This document shows, in pieces, positions 19,436-28,555 of a stretch of 64,000 bases of DNA; the stretch's first letter is position 1; the number at the start of each line of letters is the position of its first letter. The DNA comes from Scytonema sp. RU_4_4. GTDB lineage: Bacteria; Cyanobacteriota; Cyanobacteriia; Cyanobacteriales; Nostocaceae. The translations under genes were made by a program, and so were the position numbers. The stretch covers positions 1 through 64,000 of the forward strand of contig JAAUSC010000004.1 of NCBI GenBank assembly GCA_012031965.1, in the 5' to 3' direction. The notes under the pieces are model-generated. The model searched no databases. It saw only the letters and a program-made list of their open reading frames with translations, and was not told the origin of the DNA.

Positions 19436-20404
19436 ATGGATAATCAAATTCCTGAACTGCATAAGATTCAGCATCCATCAATAACTATAGAAAAAGCAAA
19501 AAAGCAGAAAATTTTGGTAGTTGATGACGAGCAAGATAATCTGGATTTACTTTACCGCACTTTCCGCCGCGACTTTGATGTCCTTAAAGCAGATAGTGGT
19601 ATGAACGCTCTGCAAGTGTTAGCAAGTGAAGGAGAAGTCGCCGTCATTATATCCGATCAGCGAATGCCGCAAATGAAGGGAACTGAGTTTTTGCGTAAAA
19701 CAGTGCCTCAGTATCCGGATACCGTCAGAATTATTCTCACAGGTTTTAGTGATATTGAAGATTTGGTAGAAGCGATTAATGGAGGACAGGTCTACAAGTA
19801 TATTACCAAGCCTTGGAACCGAGAAGAATTGAAGGCAGTTGTGCAACAAGCAGCCCAAACCTACGATTTGCTCAAGCAACGTACAGAAGAATTGCAACGT
19901 GCTCATGCTCAAATGTCACTGCTGAGTGTTTTGGTGCAGATCACTCAAGAATATACTGGTTTGGAGACAACTCTCAACTCCATCGCTAGGGCATTTGGTG
20001 AAAGTTTTGCAACCGATTGTTGTATATTGCAGCTAGTAGAGGGTGATACCTTAGTTGCGAATCAAGGGACTTACAGTACGACAGGTACAGTGGAAAACTG
20101 GCTAGCTCAAAATTCACTCACAACCGAGGCGATCGCCTTTAAAAACGCTGTACTCCGGGCGATCGCCACTCGCCAAATGCAAGCCTCAGTTAATGTACCT
20201 GATCACCAAAAGTTAACTGGTGTTGCTTACAACTGCGCTCATGGAGTTCAAGCACATCTTATTATTCCGATAACCTATCGCCAAGAAGTATTGGCGGTAT
20301 TATCACTACGGTGGCAACAACCCTACACTTTACGCGAAGATGAACTAAAATTCATTCATTTATCTGCTCAACTGATAGCGATCGCACTCCGTGCAGTCTC
20401 TTAA
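19436..20404 (+). CDS. Response regulator with C-terminal GAF domain
   Basis: A 322-residue two-component protein. A short N-terminal extension precedes a receiver domain (about 24-145: KILVVDDEQDN, phosphoacceptor D74 in IISDQRMP, TGF and a KPW motif). A helical linker (about 145-165) leads to a GAF domain (about 170-320). The receiver resembles those of RpfG/HD-GYP-type regulators, but there is no output enzyme domain, so it probably signals through protein contact or dimerisation. The GAF domain has no obvious bilin-binding cysteine motif. No kinase gene is adjacent. ATG start, with GAAAGGATG placed about 8 bases upstream as ribosome-binding site. Confidence 0.85.
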   Translation: MDNQIPELHKIQHPSITIEKAKKQKILVVDDEQDNLDLLYRTFRRDFDVLKADSGMNALQVLASEGEVAVIISDQRMPQMKGTEFLRKTVPQYPDTVRIILTGFSDIEDLVEAINGGQVYKYITKPWNREELKAVVQQAAQTYDLLKQRTEELQRAHAQMSLLSVLVQITQEYTGLETTLNSIARAFGESFATDCCILQLVEGDTLVANQGTYSTTGTVENWLAQNSLTTEAIAFKNAVLRAIATRQMQASVNVPDHQKLTGVAYNCAHGVQAHLIIPITYRQEVLAVLSLRWQQPYTLREDELKFIHLSAQLIAIALRAVS

Positions 20405-20428
20405 AGAGCAATCGCACTCACTGCTCAT

Positions 20429-20764
20429 CTAGTTTCCACGAGATAGCCGATCCAAAAAATCAATCTTCACCGCCAGATTCACCAATGTGCTGCCATCAAA
20501 ACGTTTTCTCTCAGCATTATTCAATGCAACAATATAAGGTTGACCATTCATCACACCAATAATTGGTCCACCTGAAGAACCGCCTGTTGTGTCGCAGTCG
20601 TGAAATAATATATTTTGTTCATCTCCTAGAATGCTGCACTTACCTTGAAAACTTGCAGTCCAACCAGGACCAGCACTCAGGAAATCATAGCCGCGTTTTT
20701 TGGGGTTAGGAAAGTCGCCGGAATACCCAACAAAGATAAATTTTTTCTGGTTCTTGATTAAAGT
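20429..20764 (-). pseudogene. C-terminal remnant of a trypsin-like serine protease
   Basis: The minus strand codes for the last third of a trypsin-like protease: FVGYSGDFPNP, then CDTTGGSSGGPIIG with the nucleophile serine, then a PYIVALNN strand. The His and Asp of the catalytic triad are absent because the gene is cut at 20764/20765 by an insertion-sequence end. The open frame continues into the element up to 20926, adding a fortuitous N-terminus with a hydrophobic helix (ALSLILLCVLGLVAILIFLS), so a chimeric 165-residue product could be made, but it cannot be an active protease. I could not find the missing N-terminal part on the far side of the element. Confidence 0.75.
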
Positions 20765-20814
20765 ATTGGACTTTGGACAAAAAAGAGTATGTTCGCGAGT
20801 AATTCTCGCGAACA
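20765..20814 (+). repeat. Left terminal inverted repeat of the IS
   Basis: 50 bp: the direct repeat ATTGGAC-TTTGGAC, an A-rich spacer, then the palindrome TGTTCGCGAG-TAATT-CTCGCGAACA. Differs from the right end at only a few positions, mainly in the spacer between the two modules. Confidence 0.9.
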
Positions 20815-20911
20815 TAACACAGATATAAAAAATAGACAGAAAAATAAGGATAGCTACCAGTCCCAAAACACATAGTAATATCAATGACAAAGCGTCTTCT
20901 GGGGAATACTG

Positions 20912-21624
20912 ATGGCTATGCCTCAATTAAATCACAATCAATTCATAACGCAATTCCAGGATTTTAGACAAAAACTTTACAAGTGTTTTGAATCATGTAG
21001 CGATGCCTGTATGGATTTGTTGGATGCGCTCGCGGGTAATACAGGAGCCAATTCAATTGCGGAGTTATCTTTAAGTCCTTTGTTTAGTAGAAGCTATAAC
21101 TCTATTTATAAAGCAATCAAAGAATCATTTAAGACAACTGGTGAGGATACGAATAATAAAGTTGAAGAAGAAAAACCAAAACCAAATAACTTAATTAGGG
21201 CGCTGTCTCAATTAATTGACCAACCGCGACAACAAAATTTTTACTTATTTGCAACGGATACAACACCCCATCCGCGTCCTTACGCCAAAACTTTAGCTGA
21301 ACGCGGGTATATTTATCAACCGAATACAATAAAATAGTAATGCTCGCTTACGTACAATTGTGGGCTGCAAGGGAGTTAACAATACATTTACCCAGACCGT
21401 GGGAGCGTTATTTCGAACAAAATAATGATAAAATTGTAACTCCAAGTGTAGTGCAACGCGATTTTCAAAGAATTATTTCAGAGATTGGTACACCCACTCG
21501 TTCTCCCAAAACCCGAGGAAATTCAATTGGTCGAGTTCAAGGTCAGGCTCAAACGCTGCGAACTAAACATCCTGTTGTCAAAAAGCAGTCAAAATCAACA
21601 CCTAATAAACAAAAAGCCGCGTAA
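20912..21624 (+). pseudogene. Transposase, internally deleted
   Basis: Two consecutive frames are the two ends of one transposase. The first (20912-21337, 141 residues) has FITQFQDFRQKLYKCFES, a DLLDALAGNT segment, LSQLIDQPRQQNFYLFATDT and ends PHPRPYAKTLAERGYIYQPN. The second (21340-21624) has YVQLWAARELTIHLPRPWE, VQRDFQRIISEIGTPTR and a basic tail. From memory these match the N- and C-termini of a cyanobacterial transposase family of about 450 residues (probably the NF041680 group); about 200 central residues, including most of the catalytic core, are missing at the junction 21334-21342. The first part keeps the TDTTPHPRP motif. Confidence 0.72.
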
Positions 21625-21704
21625 AGTTTCTTAGGTTTTAGACCTTAAACTCAGTTTCACTCAGTTTTAAAAATGACTGGGTAATTTATGATGCCTTATT
21701 TTTT

Positions 21705-21754
21705 TGTTCGCGATAATTACTCGCGAACAAGCTTCTTTTTGTCCAAAGTCCAAT
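21705..21754 (-). repeat. Right terminal inverted repeat of the IS
   Basis: Reverse complement of the left end with few mismatches: TGTTCGCGA-TAATTAC-TCGCGAACA palindrome, spacer, then GTCCAAAGTCCAAT at the outer edge. Confidence 0.9.
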
Positions 21755-22458
21755 TAATTATCTTCCAATAAATTCTGCAAAACTTATTGTTATTTTATGG
21801 GTAATGTCACTTAAATTTATTTTGGTTTCGTTTTTTGCAACCAATGGAAAGAGTGGGGATTTTCTAACTGGAGTTTAGTGGGTCATGAACTTTCAGTTCA
21901 GCATCACGGATGAAAATCCTTATGCCTTATGCCCTCTGCCGTCAGCATAGCTGCCTTATTTTCAGAGTAGACTAGTTAGGAGTGCGAAACTGTAGTGAGT
22001 AATGTAAGTTACTAATTATCGCGGCGCTTACCGACGTAATCACTACGAAATCTAGTGGTCTGTCAACTTTGATTTAATGGATAATACACCTTTCGAGAAA
22101 CCCGGTTTCGCAGAAGTTACCGGGTTTCTGAAGTCCCTCAAAACAAAATTGACACTCTACTAGCTAAGATTTACTGCGATTATTGGGAATGTAGTCCATT
22201 AATTGAGAATAAAAAAAACAATGCGCTACCAAGAGGCTCTGCCTCTGCTATCTTGGTTGAGGCAGAGCCTCAAAGCCTGCATTCCCAGCCTGAGGCTAGG
22301 AACGAGTCAATGAGGGGTCAAACCCATCACGAATTGACCAACAACATCATTAAAATTAGGGGATTTGAAGCGAAGTGCCTGGCGCTAACTTTTTCTTGCG
22401 GATGTTGTCCTAATAATTCGCAGGTCACCACTCAGGACTAGAAACTCCTTGGCACTTT
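21755..22458. other. Intergenic region with hairpin and dispersed repeats
   Basis: About 700 bp without a supported gene. It holds a hairpin AGAAACCCGGT/ACCGGGTTTCT at 22096-22129, a strong inverted repeat AGAGGCTCTGCCTC/GAGGCAGAGCCTC at about 22233-22271, and GCATTCCCAGCCTGAGGC next to TAGGAACGAG at about 22278-22306; the last two recur in degenerate form at the window start. Minus-strand sequence immediately right of the IS (21755-21870) does not translate into a recognisable protease N-terminus. Confidence 0.5.
22096..22129. repeat. AAACCCGG hairpin repeat
   Basis: Perfect 11-bp inverted repeat AGAAACCCGGT/ACCGGGTTTCT with a 12-base loop. A related pair (AACCGGGTTTCT and AGAAACCCAGTT) bounds a possible element at 60440-60512, so this is a dispersed palindromic unit. 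Confidence 0.75.
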
Positions 22459-24381
22459 TTATAACTTCGTACCGCACTCAGGACAGAAGTTGTTATTAGG
22501 CAAGTTTTTCGCACCGCAGTTACTACAATAAACTGGCTCTGGAGAGGCTTTCTTCGGCTGACGTGGTAAGCCAACCATCTGAGCATTGCTCTTTCCAGGA
22601 GCGACCATTGGGTAACAGTTTTCGTCTCTGGTGACGTGGGCATTGACGATAACAGGACCATTATGTGCCAGCATTTGGGCGATCGCATCCTTCAATGCAT
22701 CACGGCTTGTAATCACCATGCCCTTGATACCATACGCCTTTGCCAGCAACTCAATGTCTGGCATTCCGACTTCCATATTTGAGCATGAATAACGCTCACC
22801 GTAGAAGGCTTGTTGCCACTGGCGCACCATTCCCTGCCAGCCATTATTTATGATTACAGTCTTGACATTTATGCCATATTGTGCAGCAGTACCCAGTTCC
22901 TGTAAATTCATTTGGAAACTAGCATCGCCGCTAATACAGATGACTTCTTCATCAGGAAACGCCACCTTAGCGCCTATTGCTGCAGGTAAACCAAAACCCA
23001 TCGTTCCCAAACCACCACTAGAAATCCAACGCCGGGGACCATTCTTTAGAAATTGTGCTGCCCACATTTGATGTTGACCCACATCTGTAGTGTAGAAGGC
23101 GTGGGGTGCTTGGCGACCAATTTCTACAATCACCTCTTGCGGTGACACACTATCAGCATGGTGTGGCACTTCCAGAGGATATTCTTCCTTCCAGCGGTTG
23201 ATCAAGTTCAGCCACTCTTGTGTTTGCTTAGGTGTATCATTGATACCTGCTTGCTGATATCGACGCAATAAGTCGATTAACACTTTCCGCACATCACCAA
23301 CGATGGGCACGTCTGGAACGCGGTTTTTCCCAACTTCTGCTGGGTCTATATCGATGTGAATAACTTTAGCGCGGGTGGCGAATTCATCCAACTTGCCTGT
23401 CACGCGGTCATCAAATCTTGCACCCACACAAATCAGCAAGTCACAATCTGTAACAGCAAAGTTAGCATATGCAGTGCCATGCATTCCCAACATTCCTACA
23501 GAGAGGGGATGATGTTCGTCAAAAGCACCGATACCCATCAACGTTGTGCTAACGGGAATGTCACATAACTCAGCCAATTGTTTGACTTCCTCGTGGGCAC
23601 CAGAGGCGATCGCACCTCCACCAACATACAGCAATGGACGGCGACTTTCACGGATTAATTGTATAGCTGCAGTAATCTGCCGTGGATTTCCCTTCAGCGT
23701 GGGACGATACCCCGGTAACTTTACTCTTCCTGGTTCCACTGGTACATAGTCAAATTCCTCAAGCGCCACATCCTTGGGAACATCAATCAAAACTGGTCCT
23801 GGACGCCCAGTGCTGGCAATATGGAAGGCTTCGGCAACAATTCGCGCCATATCTCTGGCGTCACGCACCACATAGGAGTGCTTGACAATTGGTAGCGTAA
23901 TCCCGTAAATGTCAGTTTCCTGAAACGCATCCGTACCGATGACCGCTCGTGAGACTTGTCCCGTAACGATAATCATCGGGATTGAGTCCATGTAGGCAGT
24001 GGCAATACCCGTGACCAAATTCGTCGCCCCAGGACCAGAAGTTCCAAAGCACACTCCTACCTTCCCCGTAGCACGGGCGTAACCATCGGCAGCGTGTGCT
24101 GCACCTTGTTCATGTCTCACCAAGATGTGCTTAATGCCACCAGCAGCTTCTACTTTGTAGAGGTCATCATAAATTGGTAGGATTGCACCACCAGGATAAC
24201 CAAAAATATACTCAACGCCGTGTCGCTGGAGACTATCAAGCAAGGCAAAACCACCGGATGCACGTCTAGGCGTCACGACTGGCGAGAGAGAAATATTGGA
24301 GATGCTCTGATTTTCGGTTTGTGGGAGACTAATTTGAGAAGGCGATTCTCCTACGGAGACACTTCGTGGACGCACAGTCAA
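22459..24381 (-). CDS. ilvB: Acetolactate synthase large subunit with C-terminal zinc ribbon
   Basis: Thiamine-diphosphate enzyme that joins two pyruvates (or pyruvate and 2-oxobutyrate), the first common step of valine, leucine and isoleucine synthesis. 640 residues: N-terminal Pyr domain with the catalytic glutamate in [19 protein letters not shown], central FAD-binding domain, and C-terminal ThDP-binding domain with [20 protein letters not shown]. After the normal end, a linker rich in Lys/Ser/Pro leads to a zinc ribbon in the last 22 residues: C619xxC622 and C633xxC636. The tail is not needed for catalysis in known enzymes; it may serve regulation or partner binding. The N-terminus has about 45 extra residues. 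No ilvN regulatory subunit is adjacent. Confidence 0.95.
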   Translation of the reverse strand: MTVRPRSVSVGESPSQISLPQTENQSISNISLSPVVTPRRASGGFALLDSLQRHGVEYIFGYPGGAILPIYDDLYKVEAAGGIKHILVRHEQGAAHAADGYARATGKVGVCFGTSGPGATNLVTGIATAYMDSIPMIIVTGQVSRAVIGTDAFQETDIYGITLPIVKHSYVVRDARDMARIVAEAFHIASTGRPGPVLIDVPKDVALEEFDYVPVEPGRVKLPGYRPTLKGNPRQITAAIQLIRESRRPLLYVGGGAIASGAHEEVKQLAELCDIPVSTTLMGIGAFDEHHPLSVGMLGMHGTAYANFAVTDCDLLICVGARFDDRVTGKLDEFATRAKVIHIDIDPAEVGKNRVPDVPIVGDVRKVLIDLLRRYQQAGINDTPKQTQEWLNLINRWKEEYPLEVPHHADSVSPQEVIVEIGRQAPHAFYTTDVGQHQMWAAQFLKNGPRRWISSGGLGTMGFGLPAAIGAKVAFPDEEVICISGDASFQMNLQELGTAAQYGINVKTVIINNGWQGMVRQWQQAFYGERYSCSNMEVGMPDIELLAKAYGIKGMVITSRDALKDAIAQMLAHNGPVIVNAHVTRDENCYPMVAPGKSNAQMVGLPRQPKKASPEPVYCSNCGAKNLPNNNFCPECGTKL

Positions 24382-24505
24382 ACCTCACGCAATAGCTAAG
24401 TTGATGCTAGATATTTAGTAGTTAAAATTTCATTGTAATTTAAAAGCTTAATAATTTAAAAGCTTAAATTCATTGTGACGGTATTTTCTATAGAAAACAG
24501 AAAAC

Positions 24506-25774
24506 TTATTTTAGAAAAACATCTCGCAACACTCGTCGAGTATTTTGCCAAGTCCAAACGCCTACAGAGACCACTATAATACTGAGCCCCACGAGCACAA
24601 CTCGTAAACCTAAAGCATCAGTGACTGGACCAGTGATTGCGAGTGGTACTGAAAGAGCTATGTTAACGGCATGATTTTGAAACCCAAATACCTTTCCATG
24701 CATTGTAAATGGTGTTTGCTGTTGAATCAGAGTTTGCATTGGTACGCCAATAAAAGCAGCGCCTATACCCAACAATGCGCAAAGTGCAAAAGCCATTAAC
24801 AAGTTGTGGGTAAAACTGAACACTCCTAAAACCAGCGCCATGATCAAAAATCCAATCAGGGGTAAGGGCTTGCGGTGAAGTTTATCACCCCAGTGACCTA
24901 AAATCGCTGCTCCCAAAACCATACCTACACCAGCTGCTGCTAAGAAAAAGCCAAATTGTTTCCCTTTTAAACCAAACTCTTCTGCTAATCTAATCGCCAG
25001 TACTGTTAACGTTGCAAACACACAATACAAAGTCGTCAGTTGCAGCATGGCATTCAACACGAGACGGTTTTTCTTGAGATAACGCAAACCCTCTTTAAAG
25101 TCAGCCCAAGGATTGATGACCGGCTGAGTGTTGTCAAAGGATACGTTGTCTCTAAAGTTAATGGGTTGCATGATCCCCGCAGACAACAGGTACAATCCCG
25201 CTACGACAAGCTCTTGACCATATTCTGCTCCTATTGAGTGTTTCGCCAAACTCAAGATTGGCTCCCCCACCGCAAAGCCAACAATTAAAGCTCCCATCAT
25301 CGTGCTGCTAAACAGCGCATTGGCTGTCATCAAATTTTCTTTTTTGACCAACAGCGGAATCGCAGCTTGCTCAGCAGGTGCAAAAAACTGCGTCACAGTC
25401 GAGATGGTAAAAGTCAGTAGAAGCAGAATCAGAAAATCCCGTGGTAAAAGAGGAATACACAGCGTTAATAGCCCGCGCACGATATCAGAACCAACCATGA
25501 TAATCTTTTTTGGGAAGCGGTCAACAAAGACACCGCCTGCGGAACCAAACAAGATCGCTGGTATTGTAAACGCCACCATTAACGTGGAGTACATGGAGTT
25601 TTGCGCTAATCCAGCAGGAACTGGGTAGTTCTCAAGCAGAGCAATGACCAAAACAAAAAAGACTTTATCTGCTAATTGGGATACCAATTGCCCAATCCAC
25701 AGCAGCATGAAACCACGGTTTTTGAGAACAGCAATAAACCCTTTATTTACGGCACCAGGTTCAGTTGGAAACAT
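24506..25774 (-). CDS. MFS transporter (MFS_3/EntS-like)
   Basis: A 422-residue major facilitator with about 12 predicted membrane helices. The cytoplasmic loop motif between helices 2 and 3 is visible as GGVFVDRFPKK (a G-x-x-x-D-R-x-x-R/K variant), repeated in weaker form as GHWGDKLHRK in the second half. The sequence resembles the MFS_3 exporters such as enterobactin exporter-type proteins, so efflux of a small molecule or siderophore is plausible but unproven. ATG start. Divergently placed behind ilvB with 120 bp between; no evident operon. Confidence 0.85.
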   Translation of the reverse strand: MFPTEPGAVNKGFIAVLKNRGFMLLWIGQLVSQLADKVFFVLVIALLENYPVPAGLAQNSMYSTLMVAFTIPAILFGSAGGVFVDRFPKKIIMVGSDIVRGLLTLCIPLLPRDFLILLLLTFTISTVTQFFAPAEQAAIPLLVKKENLMTANALFSSTMMGALIVGFAVGEPILSLAKHSIGAEYGQELVVAGLYLLSAGIMQPINFRDNVSFDNTQPVINPWADFKEGLRYLKKNRLVLNAMLQLTTLYCVFATLTVLAIRLAEEFGLKGKQFGFFLAAAGVGMVLGAAILGHWGDKLHRKPLPLIGFLIMALVLGVFSFTHNLLMAFALCALLGIGAAFIGVPMQTLIQQQTPFTMHGKVFGFQNHAVNIALSVPLAITGPVTDALGLRVVLVGLSIIVVSVGVWTWQNTRRVLRDVFLK

Positions 25775-26212
25775 CAGAATCTTTTGGGATAGCGACTAGG
25801 GAAAGGGGAGTGGGGGACAAGGAGGACAAGGAGGAGTGAGGGACAAGGGGGACAAGGGGGATAAGGGAGACTACCTCTGTTTGCCGCATCTCCACGCCAG
25901 TTGCTACCCTTTTCTATGGTGCTCAGCCACGCCTTACGGCTATCAAAACGCAAGAGCGGCGAACGGGAAGCCGCCCGGAGGGCGTCTACAAGTCGGGAAA
26001 CCACGCACGCGGTAGAGTCGCAGCCTACGGCTCGCTCCGCTAACATGGGGGGAAACACGCGCTTGTGGGTAGCACCCTCGGAGGAAGCGCCAAGGGCGCA
26101 CTAGCTCCCCAAAACCGCGCTGTCTCACCCCAGCGCTGGCTCTTCTTTCTCCTCATCTCCCTCATCCTCATCATCCTTTACTCACTCCTGCTTGGCAAAT
26201 CTGTTTTCCGGA
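25775..26212. other. GC-rich repeat-filled intergenic region
   Basis: Purine-rich tandem-like sequence (GGGACAAGGAGGACAAGG and variants) from 25795 to 25870, then GC-rich palindromic pieces (CCGCCCGGAGGGCG, GCGCCAAGGGCGC, CCTCGGAGG). Short open frames on both strands here are repeat-derived and have no family resemblance. No gene supported. Confidence 0.55.
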
Positions 26213-26785
26213 CTAGTTATCTTCATAACGCCTTAAAAGCAAGTGTAAAAACTCAGCTGCGCTCAGGCGCTCTTTAGGCGGTGATTCGCCAAAACAAGAG
26301 TCCAAAGAGCAGCCTTGTACAGTTTGGGGCGATCGCCACATTTGGTGGTGGTCAACAGGTGGATCTGCATAAAAGTTATTTTCTCCACTTCCCAGTAAAG
26401 AAGAACTCCAGTGGGTGAAATAATCATGACTCATCCGATGGATAGGAAAATTTCCCCACATTGGTACTCCCCATCCATCTATAGCAATAAAAGCTTTGAC
26501 ATAACCGCCAATTTGTTGCCATTTATGGGCAGCGAGTATTGACCCAACAACACCAGCACTAAAGCTAATGAATACAACCGGCGATTCTATCCTATCCTGT
26601 AAGTGTTTATGTAAAAACTGCAATATGTGAAATGCTGATAAAGCTAAACCACTCTCACCCGGAAATATCAGCAAATCTACTTTTTTTTGATTTTTTGCTT
26701 CATTTATAACTTGCTCTATCCACCCTGATACAAAACATTGAGTTAAGGCTGACTCATGAATACCAGGGCAAATAATTATACTCAT
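26213..26785 (-). CDS. Alpha/beta-hydrolase-fold-like protein, unassigned
   Basis: A 190-residue protein that looks like a small alpha/beta hydrolase. It opens with IIICPGIHESALTQCFVSGW (strand, then the oxyanion-type PGIH turn), has a FISFSAGVVGS nucleophile-elbow-like segment (S-x-S-x-G), and later DPPVDHHQMWRSP with a histidine that could complete a triad. The C-terminal part is short and ends LLLRRYEDN. The reading frame runs upstream to 26848, but the ATG at 26785 (MSIIICPG) fits the fold. The substrate is unknown. Upstream lies a perfect palindrome and a direct repeat that may be regulatory. Confidence 0.7.
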   Translation of the reverse strand: MSIIICPGIHESALTQCFVSGWIEQVINEAKNQKKVDLLIFPGESGLALSAFHILQFLHKHLQDRIESPVVFISFSAGVVGSILAAHKWQQIGGYVKAFIAIDGWGVPMWGNFPIHRMSHDYFTHWSSSLLGSGENNFYADPPVDHHQMWRSPQTVQGCSLDSCFGESPPKERLSAAEFLHLLLRRYEDN

Positions 26786-26861
26786 CTTTCTTTTAGGTAG
26801 TAGTTTTCCCTTAAAGGGAACGCAGTGTAATTGTCGTAAATATAACATTTATTGACAACAT

Positions 26862-26904
26862 ATCTCTGGATATATCTGGATATACAACGTTATATATAAC
26901 GTTG
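26862..26904. promoter_or_regulatory. Possible operator: direct repeat plus 20-bp palindrome
   Basis: CTCTGGATATAT and CTGGATATA in tandem, followed by the perfect palindrome CAACGTTATATATAACGTTG (26885-26904). It lies about 80-120 bp upstream of the hydrolase-like start. Two-fold symmetry and AT-rich centre fit a dimeric repressor site; the regulator is unknown. Confidence 0.4.
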
Positions 26905-27266
26905 GTTTGAGTCAAGCCGCTCTTAGGGGGAACCGCAAAGAAGATATCTTTATTCATGCATGGCGGTTCGCCCTTGGGGGTTCCCCCGAAGCAGAGCGTA
27001 GGCGTGACTCCGCTCCGTTGTAGCAACTGCTGTTCGCCGTAAGGCGTGTACTTTGCGCATACCCGTAAGGGTGAAATTTTTTCATTGGGACAGCCTTCTG
27101 ATTCATCCTCATTCATATTGATAACTCAACATAGCAATTGCAGTCTATCAAGCGTGAAACAATTGGCGAAACAAGCATATTTCATCTCTCAAAAGTTATT
27201 GTTGTGTCTATATCTTCGGTCGTCAATAAAGTGTGTCATGAGAGATACGACTTAATATATTGACTT

Positions 27267-27296
27267 TTTTATCCTATCCCCCCGGATAGGATAAAA
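27267..27296. terminator. Perfect 13-bp hairpin upstream of the ferrochelatase gene
   Basis: TTTTATCCTATCC, four C, GGATAGGATAAAA, then TTTT. It could end transcription from either side or act as an operator or leader structure 140 bp before the ferrochelatase start. Confidence 0.5.
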
Positions 27297-27434
27297 TTTT
27301 ACGAGTATGGAAAACAACAAAGCTCAAACACTGTTGAGCCATGAGTACCAAGTTCTCAGTGGAAATGATCTTGGACTCATTGCTCAAATCCAGAACTTTT
27401 GCCAGAACTTTTGAAGTTGTATTGAGGAACTATT

Positions 27435-28553
27435 GTGGTTGCTACACCAGAAAAACTACAGTCAACACATGAACAATTGCCAGGTCAACACCGAGTCGCA
27501 GTATTACTCATGGGTTACGGCGAAGTCGAAAGCTACGAAGATTTCGCTAACTATAATGAACAAGCGCTAAATCTGCTGACAGCAAAATTTGCACCCGTGC
27601 CTACTTGGATTTATCCTCCCTTAGCACGGCTTTTGGCATTATTTGACCGTCATGAGTGGGGACATCAGCACCATGATTTTATTTCCCCACACAACGGCAT
27701 TTTTGAAAAACAACGCGCTGGGATTGAAAAACATCTACAAACCAAGTGGGGTGAGGGTGTTCAAGTATTTAAAGCGTTCAACTTTTGTGCTCCCTTCCTA
27801 CCCAAACAAGTCCTGGCAGAAATTAAAAACCAAGGTTTTGATAAAATCCTCATCTACCCACTGCTCGTTGTGGATTCCATCTTTACCAGCGGTATTGCCA
27901 TAGAACAAGTCAACAAAGCTTTCTCCCAGATGGCTGAAGGTGATGAACACTGGATCAAAGGATTGCGCTACATCCCATCGTTCTATAATGAATCAGCTTA
28001 CATCGACTTGATGGCGCATCTAGTTGAAGAGAAAGTTACAGCTGACTTAGCTAGTGCTTACCTACCTTCTCAAATTGGCATTGTGCTGATGAACCACGGT
28101 TGTCCTCATAAAGCCAAAGGATTCACCTCTGGAATTACCGAAAGTCAAATACTCTACGATCTCGTACGCGATAAATTAATCCACCGTTACCCTCTGATTT
28201 CTGTAGGATGGCTCAACCATGACACACCGTTGATTGAATGGACGCAGCCAAATGTTGAACAAGCAGCACAAAACCTGATTCAATTAGGTGCCAAAGCCAT
28301 TATATTTATGCCGATTGGTTTTGCTACAGAAAACCACGAGACTCTCCTAGACGTACACCACATCATCCATGCGCTACATAAAAAGCATCCTGATGTAAAC
28401 TACGTGCAGATGCCCTGTGTTAACGACCATCCTGAGTTCTTAAACATGGCAGCTCTGTGGGCAAATGCTCATATTGACGAGTTATTATCCGAACAAACTG
28501 TAGCAGTTAATCCTCAGTTAGCTGTAGCGCATCATCATCACCATCATCATTAA
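27435..28553 (+). CDS. hemH: Ferrochelatase family protein with natural heptahistidine tail
   Basis: Class II chelatase that would insert iron into a porphyrin. The family core is clear: VAVLLMGYGEVESYEDF at the start, VLMNHGCPHKAKGF with the metal-binding histidine, WLNHDTPLIEWTQPNVEQ, and IFMPIGFATENHETLLDVHHI with the active-site glutamate. It lacks the C-terminal chlorophyll a/b-binding-like helix found in the main cyanobacterial ferrochelatase, and MGYGE replaces the usual NxGGP start, so it may be a paralogue with another tetrapyrrole or metal. The C-terminus ends in seven histidines, which could bind metal. A GTG start is used at 27435. A strong bidirectional hairpin follows. Confidence 0.8.
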   Translation: MVATPEKLQSTHEQLPGQHRVAVLLMGYGEVESYEDFANYNEQALNLLTAKFAPVPTWIYPPLARLLALFDRHEWGHQHHDFISPHNGIFEKQRAGIEKHLQTKWGEGVQVFKAFNFCAPFLPKQVLAEIKNQGFDKILIYPLLVVDSIFTSGIAIEQVNKAFSQMAEGDEHWIKGLRYIPSFYNESAYIDLMAHLVEEKVTADLASAYLPSQIGIVLMNHGCPHKAKGFTSGITESQILYDLVRDKLIHRYPLISVGWLNHDTPLIEWTQPNVEQAAQNLIQLGAKAIIFMPIGFATENHETLLDVHHIIHALHKKHPDVNYVQMPCVNDHPEFLNMAALWANAHIDELLSEQTVAVNPQLAVAHHHHHHH

Positions 28554-28555
28554 CA

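Larger units (their letters stand above)
20765..21754. mobile_element. 990-bp insertion sequence, internally deleted, with 50-bp terminal inverted repeats
   Basis: Both ends carry matching 50-bp inverted repeats (20765-20814 and 21705-21754) that start ATTGGACTTTGGACAAAAA and end in a palindromic module TGTTCGCGA-(g)TAATT-TCGCGAACA. Between them lie two plus-strand fragments of one transposase whose middle is deleted. The element interrupts a protease gene on the left. A clear target-site duplication is not visible. It cannot make its own transposase but could be moved by a full copy elsewhere, because both ends are intact. Confidence 0.85.
26786..27434. other. Divergent intergenic region with palindromes and REP-like sequence
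   Basis: Between the hydrolase-like gene and the ferrochelatase. It contains a 20-bp palindrome (26885-26904), direct CTGGATATA repeats, GC-rich repeat blocks at about 26930-27065 (GGGGGTTCCCCC, CGCCGTAAGGCG, ACCCGTAAGGGT) and a perfect hairpin at 27267-27296. No gene supported. Confidence 0.55.

Noticed and set aside
21755-21900. N-terminal half of the interrupted protease beyond the IS
   Set aside because: Minus-strand translation gives short broken frames with no trypsin-type GHCV or DIA motif, so I could not support it.
25774-26058. Minus-strand frame in the GC-rich region
   Set aside because: Encoded by tandem and palindromic repeats; overlapping frames on both strands are equally open, which points to composition, not coding.
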